Shown: positions 24,897 through 33,711, counted from the first letter of the stretch. The stretch is 64,000 nucleotides of DNA from Candidatus Woesearchaeota archaeon (GCA_016192995.1 JACPTB010000004.1:1-64000); one strand, 5' to 3'. Notes: a model not told the origin generated them from the letters alone. Translations and numbers: made by a program.

Positions 24897-25970
24897 ATGG
24901 GGAACGATAATCTTGCTAGCGGATTTTCAAGCAATCCCTTCATGGTTGGTTATGACAACAGAATTTTTGAAGAAGATGAAACTCTTGGTTTTAGGTTTCC
25001 TGGGGGAAGATTAATCTCTTCAAAAGGATTTGTTTTACTTGAGGAAATTATTAGGGGAGTAAGAACTGGGTATCCTACCTTTTTGAACATGGGTGATTCT
25101 TCAACCAGTGGATGGGATAGTAATAGAATCTTTAAAGGAAATCAAGATCCAAACGCTCCATTTTTTGGTTACAAAACATATCCAACCTTACTAGAAGAAC
25201 AACTATTTGCTCATGTATTCAATGGAGGAGTTCCTGGATATACCAGTTATCAGGGGAAGAAATATTTGGAATTACTTCTCAAAAAACTTTCAAGAAGCGG
25301 TGTTACTGTAGATTATGTAACTATTTATTTTGGCAATAATGATTGTACCTATAACCAATATGAAGATAAGGTAAGATTAGATGCAAAAATACCTTCTGAA
25401 TCTTCACGCGGTGAAAGAGTAACTGTCGAAGATTATAAGAGAAATATTAAATGTATGATAGAAACTTGTTGTGAGTATGGTGTTAAACCAATTTTGATTG
25501 TTCCGCCTGTTCATTATGATTGGGAGCCAGGAGTAAGATCAGATAAATATAGGGAAGAATCTCTTGAAATTTTGGGAAATTTAGGTGATAGTCAGTTAGC
25601 ACAGGAATTAGAAAGAGCTTGTGTTTTATTTGAGCAATCTAAATTTCAGCAATCGTCTGAGGCAGATCGAGTTTTGCCACGATTAAAATTAGCTTATAGA
25701 AAAGCTCTTTTACAGGCTGCTCGAGAAACAAGAACAGATTTAATTGATGTGCAACGCCAGATTCCTTTAACTGATAATAAAGAATATTTTGCAGATTATT
25801 GTCATCCTTTAGAAACAGTAAATCAAATGATTGTTGATAAAATTAAAAAAATAAGAGATAGGGATTTGTTTCATAAACCGTTAAAAAGACGAATTCGAGA
25901 GTTTTTCAAACGGAGGGTTCATAGCAAATCTCCTAATCAACCACCAACTGATATTTATACTCTTTACTAA
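24897..25970 (+). CDS. SGNH/GDSL-type hydrolase
   Basis: 357 aa. Block I as GDSSTSG (66-72; Ser 68 the nucleophile candidate), the block II Gly in NGGVPGY, block III GNND (146-149) and DYCHP (Asp 300, His 303) fit the SGNH hydrolase fold. A long insertion (150-290) and a basic C-terminal tail are extra. No signal peptide is visible, so an intracellular esterase or acyl transferase role is likely. Divergent from the TrmB-type regulator, which may control it. Confidence 0.85.
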   Translation: MGNDNLASGFSSNPFMVGYDNRIFEEDETLGFRFPGGRLISSKGFVLLEEIIRGVRTGYPTFLNMGDSSTSGWDSNRIFKGNQDPNAPFFGYKTYPTLLEEQLFAHVFNGGVPGYTSYQGKKYLELLLKKLSRSGVTVDYVTIYFGNNDCTYNQYEDKVRLDAKIPSESSRGERVTVEDYKRNIKCMIETCCEYGVKPILIVPPVHYDWEPGVRSDKYREESLEILGNLGDSQLAQELERACVLFEQSKFQQSSEADRVLPRLKLAYRKALLQAARETRTDLIDVQRQIPLTDNKEYFADYCHPLETVNQMIVDKIKKIRDRDLFHKPLKRRIREFFKRRVHSKSPNQPPTDIYTLY

Positions 25971-25972
25971 CA

Positions 25973-27091
25973 TCAATCTCTCAACATATACTGCTCTATC
26001 TTGTCTTTTGCAGCTTCGCGCTTTTTGCGATGTTCTTTTAAGAATACATTGAGTTTATCAATAAGCAATTGTTTTAATTCACCAGACAATAATTTCCCTG
26101 ATTTGTAATCATCGTGAATTTTCTTTAGTTTCCCATCGTCTTCTTCAAAGAATAATAACCATTGATAACACGTATCAATATTTGGATTGCCACCTTTTTT
26201 GCGATGCTCTTCAACGGTTGCCTGCCCTCCTGAAAATGCGTATTTCATTATTTTATTTCTGACGGTTTTTTCATCATCATTAACATAAATGGCGGTTGCT
26301 GTTTCTGATGCTGACATCTTTGCAGAACTCCCCTGCAGTGCAGGCAAGAACTTGCACAATACTGTTGCTGGTTTTGGGTATCCAATTTGTTCAGCAACAT
26401 CTCTTGTCAATCTGAAATGTGGATCTTGGTCAATAGCGCAGGGAATTAAACAAAGTGTTCTTTTTTTCTCGATGATTGTCGGCAAGAATGCTGGCACTGA
26501 TTGCATGCAGGAATAAAAAATCTCTCCAACATTATTAGAGTTGTCAAATCCAAAGATTCCTTTAGCAGTTGAAAATGTCGTTTTTTTTGCTACTTTACAT
26601 GCTTCTTTATACATGGTTTTAGCGTATTCTGTATCAATGAAAATCTTTGTTTTTTTCGGATCAAAGCCTAAGGCAATAATATCAAGGATATTATCATATG
26701 CCCATTTTTTAGTATCATCAAGCGTTAAGTTATCTTTGAAAAAAAACTTTTCTTCATCAGGAATTTGAAATAATAGCTTGACGTCAAATGCATCCTGCAG
26801 CCATTTGACAAAAAACCATGGCACTAAATGACCAAGATGCACTGGTCCTGAAGGTGCGCGTCCCGTGTAAAGATAGAATTTATTCCCTTTTTCAAATTCT
26901 TTCAAAACAATATCAAGATTGGTGTGCGCAAAGAATAATTTCCTTCTCAAAAAAGGATGGAGTTCACCGGTATGTTTTTTTATTTGCTCTAATAGTTTAT
27001 CATCTATTGGTTTAACACCGAACTCTTTGATGAGTTTATTATAATCAATATTACCATAAACTTCCCATGGTGTAACAGTAAACTCAGCCAT
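25973..27091 (-). CDS. trpS: Tryptophanyl-tRNA synthetase
   Basis: 372 aa, archaeal/eukaryotic type. The HIGH-like motif is PSGPVHLGH and the KMSKS-like motif is AKMSAS. FDNSNNVGEIFYSCMQSVPAFLPTI contains the Trp-site region. It charges tRNA-Trp. The last codons end three bases after the SGNH hydrolase stop (convergent). Confidence 0.97.
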   Translation of the reverse strand: MAEFTVTPWEVYGNIDYNKLIKEFGVKPIDDKLLEQIKKHTGELHPFLRRKLFFAHTNLDIVLKEFEKGNKFYLYTGRAPSGPVHLGHLVPWFFVKWLQDAFDVKLLFQIPDEEKFFFKDNLTLDDTKKWAYDNILDIIALGFDPKKTKIFIDTEYAKTMYKEACKVAKKTTFSTAKGIFGFDNSNNVGEIFYSCMQSVPAFLPTIIEKKRTLCLIPCAIDQDPHFRLTRDVAEQIGYPKPATVLCKFLPALQGSSAKMSASETATAIYVNDDEKTVRNKIMKYAFSGGQATVEEHRKKGGNPNIDTCYQWLLFFEEDDGKLKKIHDDYKSGKLLSGELKQLLIDKLNVFLKEHRKKREAAKDKIEQYMLRD

Positions 27092-27123
27092 AATTGTTTT
27101 GAATAACTTGTGTTATATAAAAG

Positions 27124-27531
27124 TTATGCCTTATTATATTCAATAACACAAATAGGTTGTTTGTTCGGAGAAGCAACATCAGTTTTAACCATCAACAATT
27201 TAACTGTTCCATAAGAATTGCTATCTGATTGTCCAGGTCTAAGCCATGTAGCGTCATCATTGATCTTGATATTACAATAGTCAGATTCTTTTGCAGCTAT
27301 TATGGTAAACTGAGTACCATCTATGCTCTTTGTTTCACCTAACCTAAGCCAGTATCTATTATTATTACTTTGTTCTGGTGCTTTTATTATTTCTGTTGCT
27401 TGTCCAGACAAATCTTTGTTTGTTTCTTGGACATTCATGGTTGTTTTTACCATTAATAATAAACTAAGAATAGCAACTGTTGCTACGACTGCAAGATGCT
27501 TTACACTAACCTCTCTTTTTTTCTTTACCAT
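27124..27531 (-). CDS. Small membrane-anchored secreted protein
   Basis: 135 aa. A basic start and membrane segment (about 12-28, HLAVVATVAILSLLLMV), then a linker with LSGQA and an extracytoplasmic domain of two similar beta sections (RYWLRLGETKSIDGTQ and TWLRPGQSDSNSYGTV), with one Cys pair (88 and 130 approx). It belongs with the next gene to a local group with the same N-terminal plan. No function known. Confidence 0.6.
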   Translation of the reverse strand: MVKKKREVSVKHLAVVATVAILSLLLMVKTTMNVQETNKDLSGQATEIIKAPEQSNNNRYWLRLGETKSIDGTQFTIIAAKESDYCNIKINDDATWLRPGQSDSNSYGTVKLLMVKTDVASPNKQPICVIEYNKA

Positions 27532-27547
27532 GTTCTCTCTGTTCTTA

Positions 27548-27826
27548 TTATTCTAAAGGCACACATTTTCCACGAAGGCATTCTTCACCATAATCACAGT
27601 CAGTATCATATTCACAAACAGCACTATAAGCTTGGCCTGCTATATCAAATTCTTCCATATGTTTTGTATCAACAGTTATGTTGTTTGAAACATTGCTGCT
27701 TACCATATACATTAGGGCAACTATTGCAACGATAGCAACTAATGCAAGATAACGCAAGCTACTAGGATTTTGTTGTATCACTTCTAATTCTTTAGAAGCT
27801 TTTCCTCCTCTTTTTCCCATTTCCAC
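27548..27826 (-). CDS. Small membrane-anchored protein with Cys-rich end
   Basis: 92 aa. Membrane segment at about 26-43 (LRYLALVAIVAIVALMYMV), linker with IAGQA, then CEYDTDCDYGEECLRGKCVP, a short disulfide-type Cys motif also seen in the 899-aa protein encoded on the other side. Start at 27826; an ATG two codons later is the alternative. It is the first gene of the minus-strand pair and shares a palindromic promoter with the 899-aa protein. Confidence 0.6.
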   Translation of the reverse strand: MEMGKRGGKASKELEVIQQNPSSLRYLALVAIVAIVALMYMVSSNVSNNITVDTKHMEEFDIAGQAYSAVCEYDTDCDYGEECLRGKCVPLE

Positions 27827-27867
27827 ACCTCTTTTGACTTATATGTTGTAATCTCTAGATTTAATTA

Positions 27868-27918
27868 TTTATAAATATTACTTTATATTTCAACGAAATA
27901 TAAAGTAATATTTATAAA
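27868..27918. promoter_or_regulatory. 51-bp perfect palindrome with a TATA box in each arm
   Basis: Arms of 24 bases (27868-27891 and 27895-27918) are exact inverse copies around AAC. Each arm ends in TTTATAAAT, oriented for the divergent genes at 27826 (minus) and 27946 (plus). Distances of about 28-35 to the plus-strand ATG fit a leaderless transcript. It works as a bidirectional promoter or operator, or as a hairpin. Confidence 0.6.
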
Positions 27919-27945
27919 CTTAACAATATCACATTTTAGTATATT

Positions 27946-30645
27946 ATGCTACAAAAAAATGGTGTTGTATTTGTTCTCTTCTGTTTACTAGTCTTTACTG
28001 TCTTAAGTGTTCGCGTTTCTGCATTTTCTTTTTGTAATGCTCAAGGGCAATTATTGCAAGCCCAGAGTTCTGAAAACCTTTCAAATTTTTCAGTGCAATG
28101 CACCTTACAGCGTGATAATGGGATTAGTTCTCTTTTCTTAACTCAGTCAGGCAGTGGATTTCCAGATACTTATACTCACTATTATCGCTGCCCTATGCTT
28201 TGCAGCAATACTTCTGCAGATTTCGTTTCGCTTTATGTTCAGAATGGGACTCATGAAGGCCAAGCTTTTGCAACTTTTTCAGATAGCACCTTGGTTCAGA
28301 ATATTAGTATTGTTAGCATTGAAGCTCCAGTTATTAACACTATTACGGGAAATGTTAGTGGATTTACCGGCAGCACTATTACTTTAAATGTTTCAGGAAC
28401 TGATAATCTCAATGTAACCGCTGGAAATATTTTCCTTAGCAATGGCAGTGTTATTGCCATGACTGAATATATTGATGATTTATTTAGTGCTACTTTTACT
28501 CTTCCTCTTAATGATGAAACTACTCTCAATTATTATGTTGTTCTTTATGATCAAAGCGATCTTAATGCAACTTCAACTCCTTTTTCAATTTCTGTTGTTG
28601 ATAGTGTTGCTCCAACAGCTGCTCTACTCGTTAATGCAACTAGTGTTGGTGTTGATAAACCTCTTCTGTTTAATGCAAGCAATTCATCGGACAATATAGG
28701 TATTGTCGGGTATTTATGGGATTTTAATGATAGTTCTACAAGCAATGAATCTATAGTTGAACATACATTTACTTTGTTAGGAACTTTTGTTGTTTCCTTG
28801 ACTGTTACTGATGCTCGCAATAACACTGCTATGGTTACTGAGAATATTACTGTTTTGGATTTGACACCACCAACTATTTTAACAACAAGTCCTGCTTCAA
28901 ATGTTATCAATGCAACTCGAAAAGAATCCATTGCCGTAACCTTTAGCCGCAGTCTTGATCCTGCAACAGTTTCCTCTTCAAGCTTTGTTGTTTCTGATCA
29001 GCTAGGAACTGCTGTTAAAGGCATTTATACGTATGATAGTTCTCTCAATCAATCTATGTTTAATCCTTTTGTTTTACTTGCTTCAAATACTTCTTACACT
29101 ATTAATCTGACGACAAACATTAAGGCGACGAACGGTGTTGCTTTATCTGCGCCTTATGTTTTTACTTTTAGTGTTAAAGAAAATGATCTTGATAATGATG
29201 ATGAACCAGATTATAATGATACTGATGATGATGGCGATGGACTTCTTGATGCTCTTGATAAAGTCAAAGGAAGTTTTGCAGATATAGATACTAATCTAAC
29301 TAATATCAGTGTCAAAGTTAACGATCAAACTAATTTAAGCCAAAACTTCACCAGTGTTTTAGGTGTTGGCATTTACAATGGCTCTGATACCATTGCTACT
29401 TTTAATTTTGATTTTGATACTAGTATTCTAGATTTAACTAATATCACTTTAATGGAAAGCAGTGAGCCTTCAAGAGGGCAACTCTTTATCTATGGTTTGG
29501 ACTTGAAAGGAACTACAAAAACTGTTTATCTTCTTAATAACAGCAATAGTTTCAATGGGGTTTGTGTTAAAGACAGAGAAATAGCAGCTATTAGTGAGAT
29601 CACTGACAGCTGCAATGCAACAGATGAGTTTAAAGTGAAATGCGACGGCACAGCAAACGCAAGTCATACCTGCGTTTACCAATCAGATATTCAAAAATAT
29701 CGCATAACTGGTTTACAGCATTCAGGTTTGCAGCAAATTGCTATTACTGACACTCCAAAATCTTCTCCTAAACCAGCAACACCTCCTCCTGCTGAAACAA
29801 CTACAACTGCAGCTGCTGCTGGAGGAGGAGGCGGGGGTGGAGGAAGCGAGGGGCAATCTGGTTCTGTAGGCACCTCAGTATCATTAGGTGCTTGTCAATT
29901 TAGTTATCAATGTGGAGCAACACAACAATGTGTTGAAGGCCAATGTGTAGAAATTGACTGCCCTCAAGGCAATATTCTTTTTAATAAATGCGTTCCTTAT
30001 GAATGCACTGATGATAGTGTCTGCGGTGAAAAATTTTGCAATAATCATAAATGCGTAGATTGTATAGCTAATGATGATTGCGATGTTAATCAATATTGTG
30101 TTCAAGGAGAATGCCATGTTCGTGAAAGCCAGCAGCAAGCTAAAGAGTCTATTACTATTAAAATCCTTAAACCATTAGTTAAAGATAATGAAGCTACTGT
30201 TCAGCTCCTTGATTCTGCAACACAAGAACCTATCTCTAACGCAGAGCTTACTGTTATATATTCCTCGGGCTTAACTCAAAACTTCTTTTCAGATGATAAT
30301 GGTATGGTTAGCTTCTTAGTTAAAGAATCAGGAGAGATTAACTACCACATCAAAAAAATAGGCTATCCACTTATTAAAGGTACTTTTGATAAAGCAAGCT
30401 TTAAGAAACATTCATTTTTACCAGCATTTATGGTGCTCGTTGTTATGATTCTCGCTGCAAGCTATTTTATGACTCATACTTATTTTAAACAAAAGAAATT
30501 TGCTCAAGTATTTGATCTTAAAGGATTTTTTGAGCATGATACTAAGCATGATAATAAACAAACTTCTAGTAAAGGCATTAGTGTTAAAGAATCTTTTGAA
30601 ATAGATCCAGATGAGCCATTACATATAGAAGATGAAAAGAAATAG
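27946..30645 (+). CDS. Large secreted multi-domain surface protein (PKD, Ig-like, Cys-rich, C-terminal TM)
   Basis: 899 aa. Signal peptide 1-26. In order: beta-rich N-terminal part with many N-glycosylation sequons; PKD domain about 235-305 (YLWDFNDSST); SbsA/Big_5-type Ig-like domain about 305-411; acidic calcium-type repeats 414-441 (DDDGDGLLD); another beta domain to about 600; Gly-rich linker 623-635; Cys-rich 648-723; a CnaB/carboxypeptidase-regulatory-like domain 733-818; membrane segment 823-845 and an acidic cytoplasmic tail. It likely projects from the cell surface, for adhesion or envelope structure. Promoter in the palindrome at 27868-27918. Confidence 0.85.
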   Translation: MLQKNGVVFVLFCLLVFTVLSVRVSAFSFCNAQGQLLQAQSSENLSNFSVQCTLQRDNGISSLFLTQSGSGFPDTYTHYYRCPMLCSNTSADFVSLYVQNGTHEGQAFATFSDSTLVQNISIVSIEAPVINTITGNVSGFTGSTITLNVSGTDNLNVTAGNIFLSNGSVIAMTEYIDDLFSATFTLPLNDETTLNYYVVLYDQSDLNATSTPFSISVVDSVAPTAALLVNATSVGVDKPLLFNASNSSDNIGIVGYLWDFNDSSTSNESIVEHTFTLLGTFVVSLTVTDARNNTAMVTENITVLDLTPPTILTTSPASNVINATRKESIAVTFSRSLDPATVSSSSFVVSDQLGTAVKGIYTYDSSLNQSMFNPFVLLASNTSYTINLTTNIKATNGVALSAPYVFTFSVKENDLDNDDEPDYNDTDDDGDGLLDALDKVKGSFADIDTNLTNISVKVNDQTNLSQNFTSVLGVGIYNGSDTIATFNFDFDTSILDLTNITLMESSEPSRGQLFIYGLDLKGTTKTVYLLNNSNSFNGVCVKDREIAAISEITDSCNATDEFKVKCDGTANASHTCVYQSDIQKYRITGLQHSGLQQIAITDTPKSSPKPATPPPAETTTTAAAAGGGGGGGGSEGQSGSVGTSVSLGACQFSYQCGATQQCVEGQCVEIDCPQGNILFNKCVPYECTDDSVCGEKFCNNHKCVDCIANDDCDVNQYCVQGECHVRESQQQAKESITIKILKPLVKDNEATVQLLDSATQEPISNAELTVIYSSGLTQNFFSDDNGMVSFLVKESGEINYHIKKIGYPLIKGTFDKASFKKHSFLPAFMVLVVMILAASYFMTHTYFKQKKFAQVFDLKGFFEHDTKHDNKQTSSKGISVKESFEIDPDEPLHIEDEKK

Positions 30646-30696
30646 GGCTATAAGGAACCAATACTTTTATAAATTACTTATTTACTTCTTCTATTT

Positions 30697-31134
30697 ATGC
30701 AGATTAATCAGCTTCAAGCTAAACAAGGAAAAGTAGAAATTCAAGCTTCAGTTGTTGAAAAAGGAACAATCAGAGAATTTCAAAAATTTGGAACTCCAGG
30801 TAGAGTTTGCAATGCTAAACTTTCTGATGCTTCAGGGCAAATTGCATTCACTTTATGGAATGAACAAATTGACCAAATAGATGTAGGCGATGTCGTCAAA
30901 GTCACTAATGGCTATGTTAATGAATGGCAAGGTGAATTACAGTTAACAACAGGGAAATTCGGAAAATTAGAAGTAGTTGAGAAAGGTGCTGGAGCACCAA
31001 GTTCGTCTTCATCTCAGTCTAAAACCTCTCCCTCAAGTTCTCCAAAAACAAACACCTTCTCAAAACCAAAACAACAAACCTTTGATGATGATGTTGATGA
31101 TATTCGAGACGAAGAAGAAGTTGTCGATGATTAA
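30697..31134 (+). CDS. OB-fold single-stranded DNA-binding protein (RPA/SOSS-B-like)
   Basis: 145 aa. The OB fold at 1-95 (VEIQASVVEKGTIREFQKFG, AKLSDASGQIAFTLWNEQID, VGDVVKVTNGYVNEWQGELQL) is followed by a Ser/Lys linker and an acidic end (DDDVDDIRDEEEVVDD), like bacterial SSB and archaeal one-domain RPA. It should bind ssDNA and recruit partners through its acidic tail. Likely leaderless: TATA (TTTTATAAAT) about 25-33 bases before the ATG. Confidence 0.88.
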   Translation: MQINQLQAKQGKVEIQASVVEKGTIREFQKFGTPGRVCNAKLSDASGQIAFTLWNEQIDQIDVGDVVKVTNGYVNEWQGELQLTTGKFGKLEVVEKGAGAPSSSSSQSKTSPSSSPKTNTFSKPKQQTFDDDVDDIRDEEEVVDD

Positions 31135-31165
31135 TAATTGTTCTTAATTCTTAAGAAAAATAAAA

Positions 31166-31270
31166 TGGGACGGCTGGAACTTTCATGATGCAAAAATATT
31201 TTTTACATCTTTTGAATCCAGGACTTCTACGTCTTCAGCGTAGCGCTCTCCCAGGCTGAGCTACCGTCCC
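31166..31270 (-). tRNA. tRNA-Phe(GAA), with an intron in the T loop
   Basis: Acceptor GGGACGG/CCGTCCC, D stem GCTC/GAGC, anticodon stem CTACG/CGTAG with loop CTGAAGA (anticodon GAA), variable AAGTC, T stem CTGGA/TCCAG. The T loop is interrupted: TTCAAA, 31 extra bases, then T. Without 31180-31210 it reads TTCAAAT, the archaeal consensus. Mature length 74, discriminator A73. Confidence 0.94.
31180..31210 (-). other. 31-nt intron of tRNA-Phe, in the T loop (59/60)
   Basis: The intron is a hairpin (GATGTAAAAA/TTTTTGCATC, three-base loop). A TTCA/TGAA four-base helix with bulges AAA and AGT beside it fits the BHB motif. Cutting after the second base of each bulge restores the loop exactly. A single extra A opposite the first bulge makes the motif slightly irregular. 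Confidence 0.82.
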
Positions 31271-31296
31271 AATGATTTTTAAGGGCAATAAGATTA

Positions 31297-31305
31297 TTTA
31301 TAAAT
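31297..31305 (-). promoter_or_regulatory. TATA box for tRNA-Phe
   Basis: ATTTATAAA on the minus strand lies 27-35 bases before the tRNA 5' end. Confidence 0.5.
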
Positions 31306-31311
31306 GTTATC

Positions 31312-31340
31312 GTTAACATTCTTTAATAAACAATGTTAAC
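31312..31340. promoter_or_regulatory. Inverted repeat between tRNA-Phe and pilin-like gene
   Basis: GTTAACATT (31312-31320) and AATGTTAAC (31332-31340) are exact inverted copies 11 bases apart, placed between two divergent promoters. Operator or insulating hairpin; no proof either way. Confidence 0.35.
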
Positions 31341-31380
31341 CGTAATAAAATATATAAATAAAAAAACAAACAGTAAAACC

Positions 31381-31764
31381 ATGGACAAAAAAGGGAGTTT
31401 TGGAGATTTTATAGCAGCATATGGCTGGGCAATAGCTATTATTATAGTTGCTGGTATCGGCATGCTGTATTTTGGCCTTTTAAAAGATTCTGGTACTATT
31501 AAAGAAAGATGCGAATTTCCAAAGCACGTTATTTGCAGTGAAGCGCCAAAAGGAGTAACAGCTTTTTCTTCAGGAAATGCAAACTGCAAGTCAGGTTCGA
31601 TAAGTTCTGAAACATGGGATGATACAACCACAACAACCTTGATCTTAAAAGAATGTACGTTGCAGGAAGGAATAAGGTTTAGTGATGATGTTACCCTTCA
31701 GTATATCGACAATGAAGGAACAAAACAAGAAATTATTGGTCAGATTGATGGAACAAGTGAATAA
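31381..31764 (+). CDS. Pilin-like small surface protein
   Basis: 127 aa from the ATG at 31381. The N-terminus KKGSFGDFIAAYGWAIAIII resembles archaeal class III (type IV pilin) signal sequences of the MEFLMTYGWAI type common in small archaea; processing is expected after the Gly. The rest is a small extracellular domain with four Cys. It could be an archaeal pilin or pseudopilin. The TATA box AAAATATATAAAT lies about 30-40 bases upstream. Confidence 0.7.
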   Translation: MDKKGSFGDFIAAYGWAIAIIIVAGIGMLYFGLLKDSGTIKERCEFPKHVICSEAPKGVTAFSSGNANCKSGSISSETWDDTTTTTLILKECTLQEGIRFSDDVTLQYIDNEGTKQEIIGQIDGTSE

Positions 31765-31766
31765 GA

Positions 31767-32777
31767 TCAATGAGTTCTTTCAAGAATATATTTACTAATT
31801 CCAATAAAAAAATCCTTTTCCCATAAGGTTGAAGATTTAATGATATCATTTGCACCATTTATTAACTCATTTATTAGTTGTTTGCAATAATCTAATGCTT
31901 CGGTGTTAATGATAATTTCTTTAATATGATTAAATTCTTCTTGATTAATGTTCTTGCCTAAACAAGAAGTAAGAAATTGCTTATCACTTGGAGAGGCTTG
32001 TTGATATGTCTTAAACATAAGTAATGTTCGTTTTCCTTCTTCAATATCAGAATATACTGATTTTCCCAATGTTTTTTCATCGCCAAATACTCCTAATATA
32101 TCATCAACTAATTGAAATGCCTGCCCTACCTTTATACCATAACCTGAAAGTGTTTGACACTGATTTTCATTGGCGCAAGCTAACAATGCACCCAATAACA
32201 ATGGTCCTTCAACAGAATAATGCGCTGTTTTCAGCAAATAGCCTTGCATAATTTCTTCTTCAGTAAGTTCATCAAAAGATTTTGCGCTAAATTCAAGATC
32301 ATACAACTGCCCGATATTAGTTACATACATAATTTCATGTAATTTCTCTATGGCTAATTCTTTATTAAGAAAAGACGTTTGCAACAAAGGCAATGAAGCA
32401 ATGCTTACTAATGTATCTCCTGCAAGAATAGCTTTGTTAACGCCATGTTGTATGTGAAAACTTGGTTTTCCTCTTCGTACTGCACTGTGATCCATAATAT
32501 CATCATGGATTAAGAAAAAACTTTCCAATAATTCAGCACATAATGAAGCTTTAATCACTTCAGGATTTTCATATTTAACAGCTTTATACCCATAGATAAA
32601 AAATATTGGTCGCAAACGCTTGCCTCCTGATAACGTAAATGTTTTGATACTTTCCAAAAAAGGTTTTGTTAAGTTTTGAGAAGGTGTTTGCTTGATTATT
32701 TCATCAAAAAAGAGCGTTAGCTGAGCATCTATTTTCTGTTTATAATCTTGTAAAATACGTTTTATATCATTAACCAT
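31767..32777 (-). CDS. idsA: Polyprenyl (geranylgeranyl/farnesyl) diphosphate synthase
   Basis: 336 aa. First Asp-rich motif DDIMDHS with RRGK after it, second motif QLVDDILG, and GGKRLRP near residue 50. Adds isopentenyl units to make C15-C20 prenyl diphosphates for archaeal lipids. Chain length cannot be read safely from the sequence. The stop lies two bases after the convergent pilin-like gene. Confidence 0.95.
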   Translation of the reverse strand: MVNDIKRILQDYKQKIDAQLTLFFDEIIKQTPSQNLTKPFLESIKTFTLSGGKRLRPIFFIYGYKAVKYENPEVIKASLCAELLESFFLIHDDIMDHSAVRRGKPSFHIQHGVNKAILAGDTLVSIASLPLLQTSFLNKELAIEKLHEIMYVTNIGQLYDLEFSAKSFDELTEEEIMQGYLLKTAHYSVEGPLLLGALLACANENQCQTLSGYGIKVGQAFQLVDDILGVFGDEKTLGKSVYSDIEEGKRTLLMFKTYQQASPSDKQFLTSCLGKNINQEEFNHIKEIIINTEALDYCKQLINELINGANDIIKSSTLWEKDFFIGISKYILERTH

Positions 32778-32811
32778 AGCAAGAAAGAAATAAAGAGATG
32801 CTTTTAAAGGT

Positions 32812-33000
32812 TTAGGCCATAAAATGTTCTTTTATCCATAAAGAAAATACTAGAACTAAAATTAGAACTATTCCAAAAATAAAAATAGGCATAAAACCAA
32901 AGTTTATTCCTAACTCTTGAAAAATAGGTATGAAAACGATTAAAATAGATATTAATACTATTAAGGAAATAAACCATTTGATTATATTATTTTTTACCAT
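32812..33000 (-). CDS. Small two-TM membrane protein
   Basis: 62 aa from the ATG at 33000, which follows AAGGTGG; an ATG at 33009 is also in frame. Two hydrophobic segments (5-25, 33-52). Last gene of a three-gene operon of small membrane proteins, overlapping the 160-aa protein. Unknown function. Confidence 0.55.
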   Translation of the reverse strand: MVKNNIIKWFISLIVLISILIVFIPIFQELGINFGFMPIFIFGIVLILVLVFSLWIKEHFMA

Positions 33001-33469
33001 TTTTATCATCCACCTTCTTTTTATTTTTTGCTTCTTTTATGATTAAAAAATCTTTCATAAAATCTAATATATCATTTAAAACTCTTAAACCAATTAATCC
33101 GAATAACACTGTAGCCAAACCAAAGGAAATAATTGTAGCGTTGCCCAGATTACTTGTACTCATATCTAATGAATTAAGATAAAACAAACCAAGTACTATG
33201 GCAATAACATAGAGTAAGAAAATGACTAATACGATCCGAGTAAAATATAAAGGTGTTGCTTCTGCTTCCTCTAGTTCTCCACCAAGCTCTTTTAGTTCTG
33301 ATCCAGTCTTTTTTTTATCAACATTGTCCTTTATTTCACGAATTTTATTTTCCTTAAATTGCTTTAATTTATCAGAACATGCTATGATTATCCCATAAAC
33401 TGCAAAAATCAGCGCAGCACCTGTAGTTGCAGCTTGGATTATTGTATTTATCAGAATTTCTGAAATCAT
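32987..33469 (-). CDS. Membrane protein with charged cytoplasmic loop
   Basis: 160 aa. Segments at about 5-28, 80-100 and 110-135; between the first two is a strongly charged helix (KLKQFKENKIREIKDNVDKK). Overlaps the next gene by 14 bases and follows a 58-aa membrane protein by one base, forming a compact operon. No known family. Confidence 0.6.
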   Translation of the reverse strand: MISEILINTIIQAATTGAALIFAVYGIIIACSDKLKQFKENKIREIKDNVDKKKTGSELKELGGELEEAEATPLYFTRIVLVIFLLYVIAIVLGLFYLNSLDMSTSNLGNATIISFGLATVLFGLIGLRVLNDILDFMKDFLIIKEAKNKKKVDDKNGKK

Positions 33470-33470
33470 T

Positions 33471-33647
33471 TTAACATAATCCCCTTTGGCTTAGAAATAG
33501 ACCTATTACTATTAAAAGAAAACCTAATGGTGCAAAATAAACTGTATATTTTCTCGGTATATTTAGTCCAAATTGCCTAAGGACATCGAATAGAGAATCA
33601 ATTATTAAAATCAATCCAATTATTACAATTATTATACATACCTTCAT
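33471..33647 (-). CDS. Very small two-TM protein, first gene of the membrane-protein operon
   Basis: 58 aa (MKVCIIIVIIGLILIIDSL to GLFLSQRGLC). Two hydrophobic segments with RQFGLNIPRKY between them. Starts at 33647 and ends one base before the 160-aa protein. The next gene's start sits right behind its stop, which supports it as a real gene. Confidence 0.5.
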   Translation of the reverse strand: MKVCIIIVIIGLILIIDSLFDVLRQFGLNIPRKYTVYFAPLGFLLIVIGLFLSQRGLC

Positions 33648-33711
33648 ATAATCATAATACTATACGTTAGGATATATAAACTTTTTTTATTTATCATTGT
33701 AAGATATAGCT

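Noticed and set aside
29691-29873. Pro/Val-rich antisense frame in the 899-aa surface protein gene
   Set aside because: Mirror of the Gly-rich and Thr/Ala-rich linker on the coding strand; no independent support.
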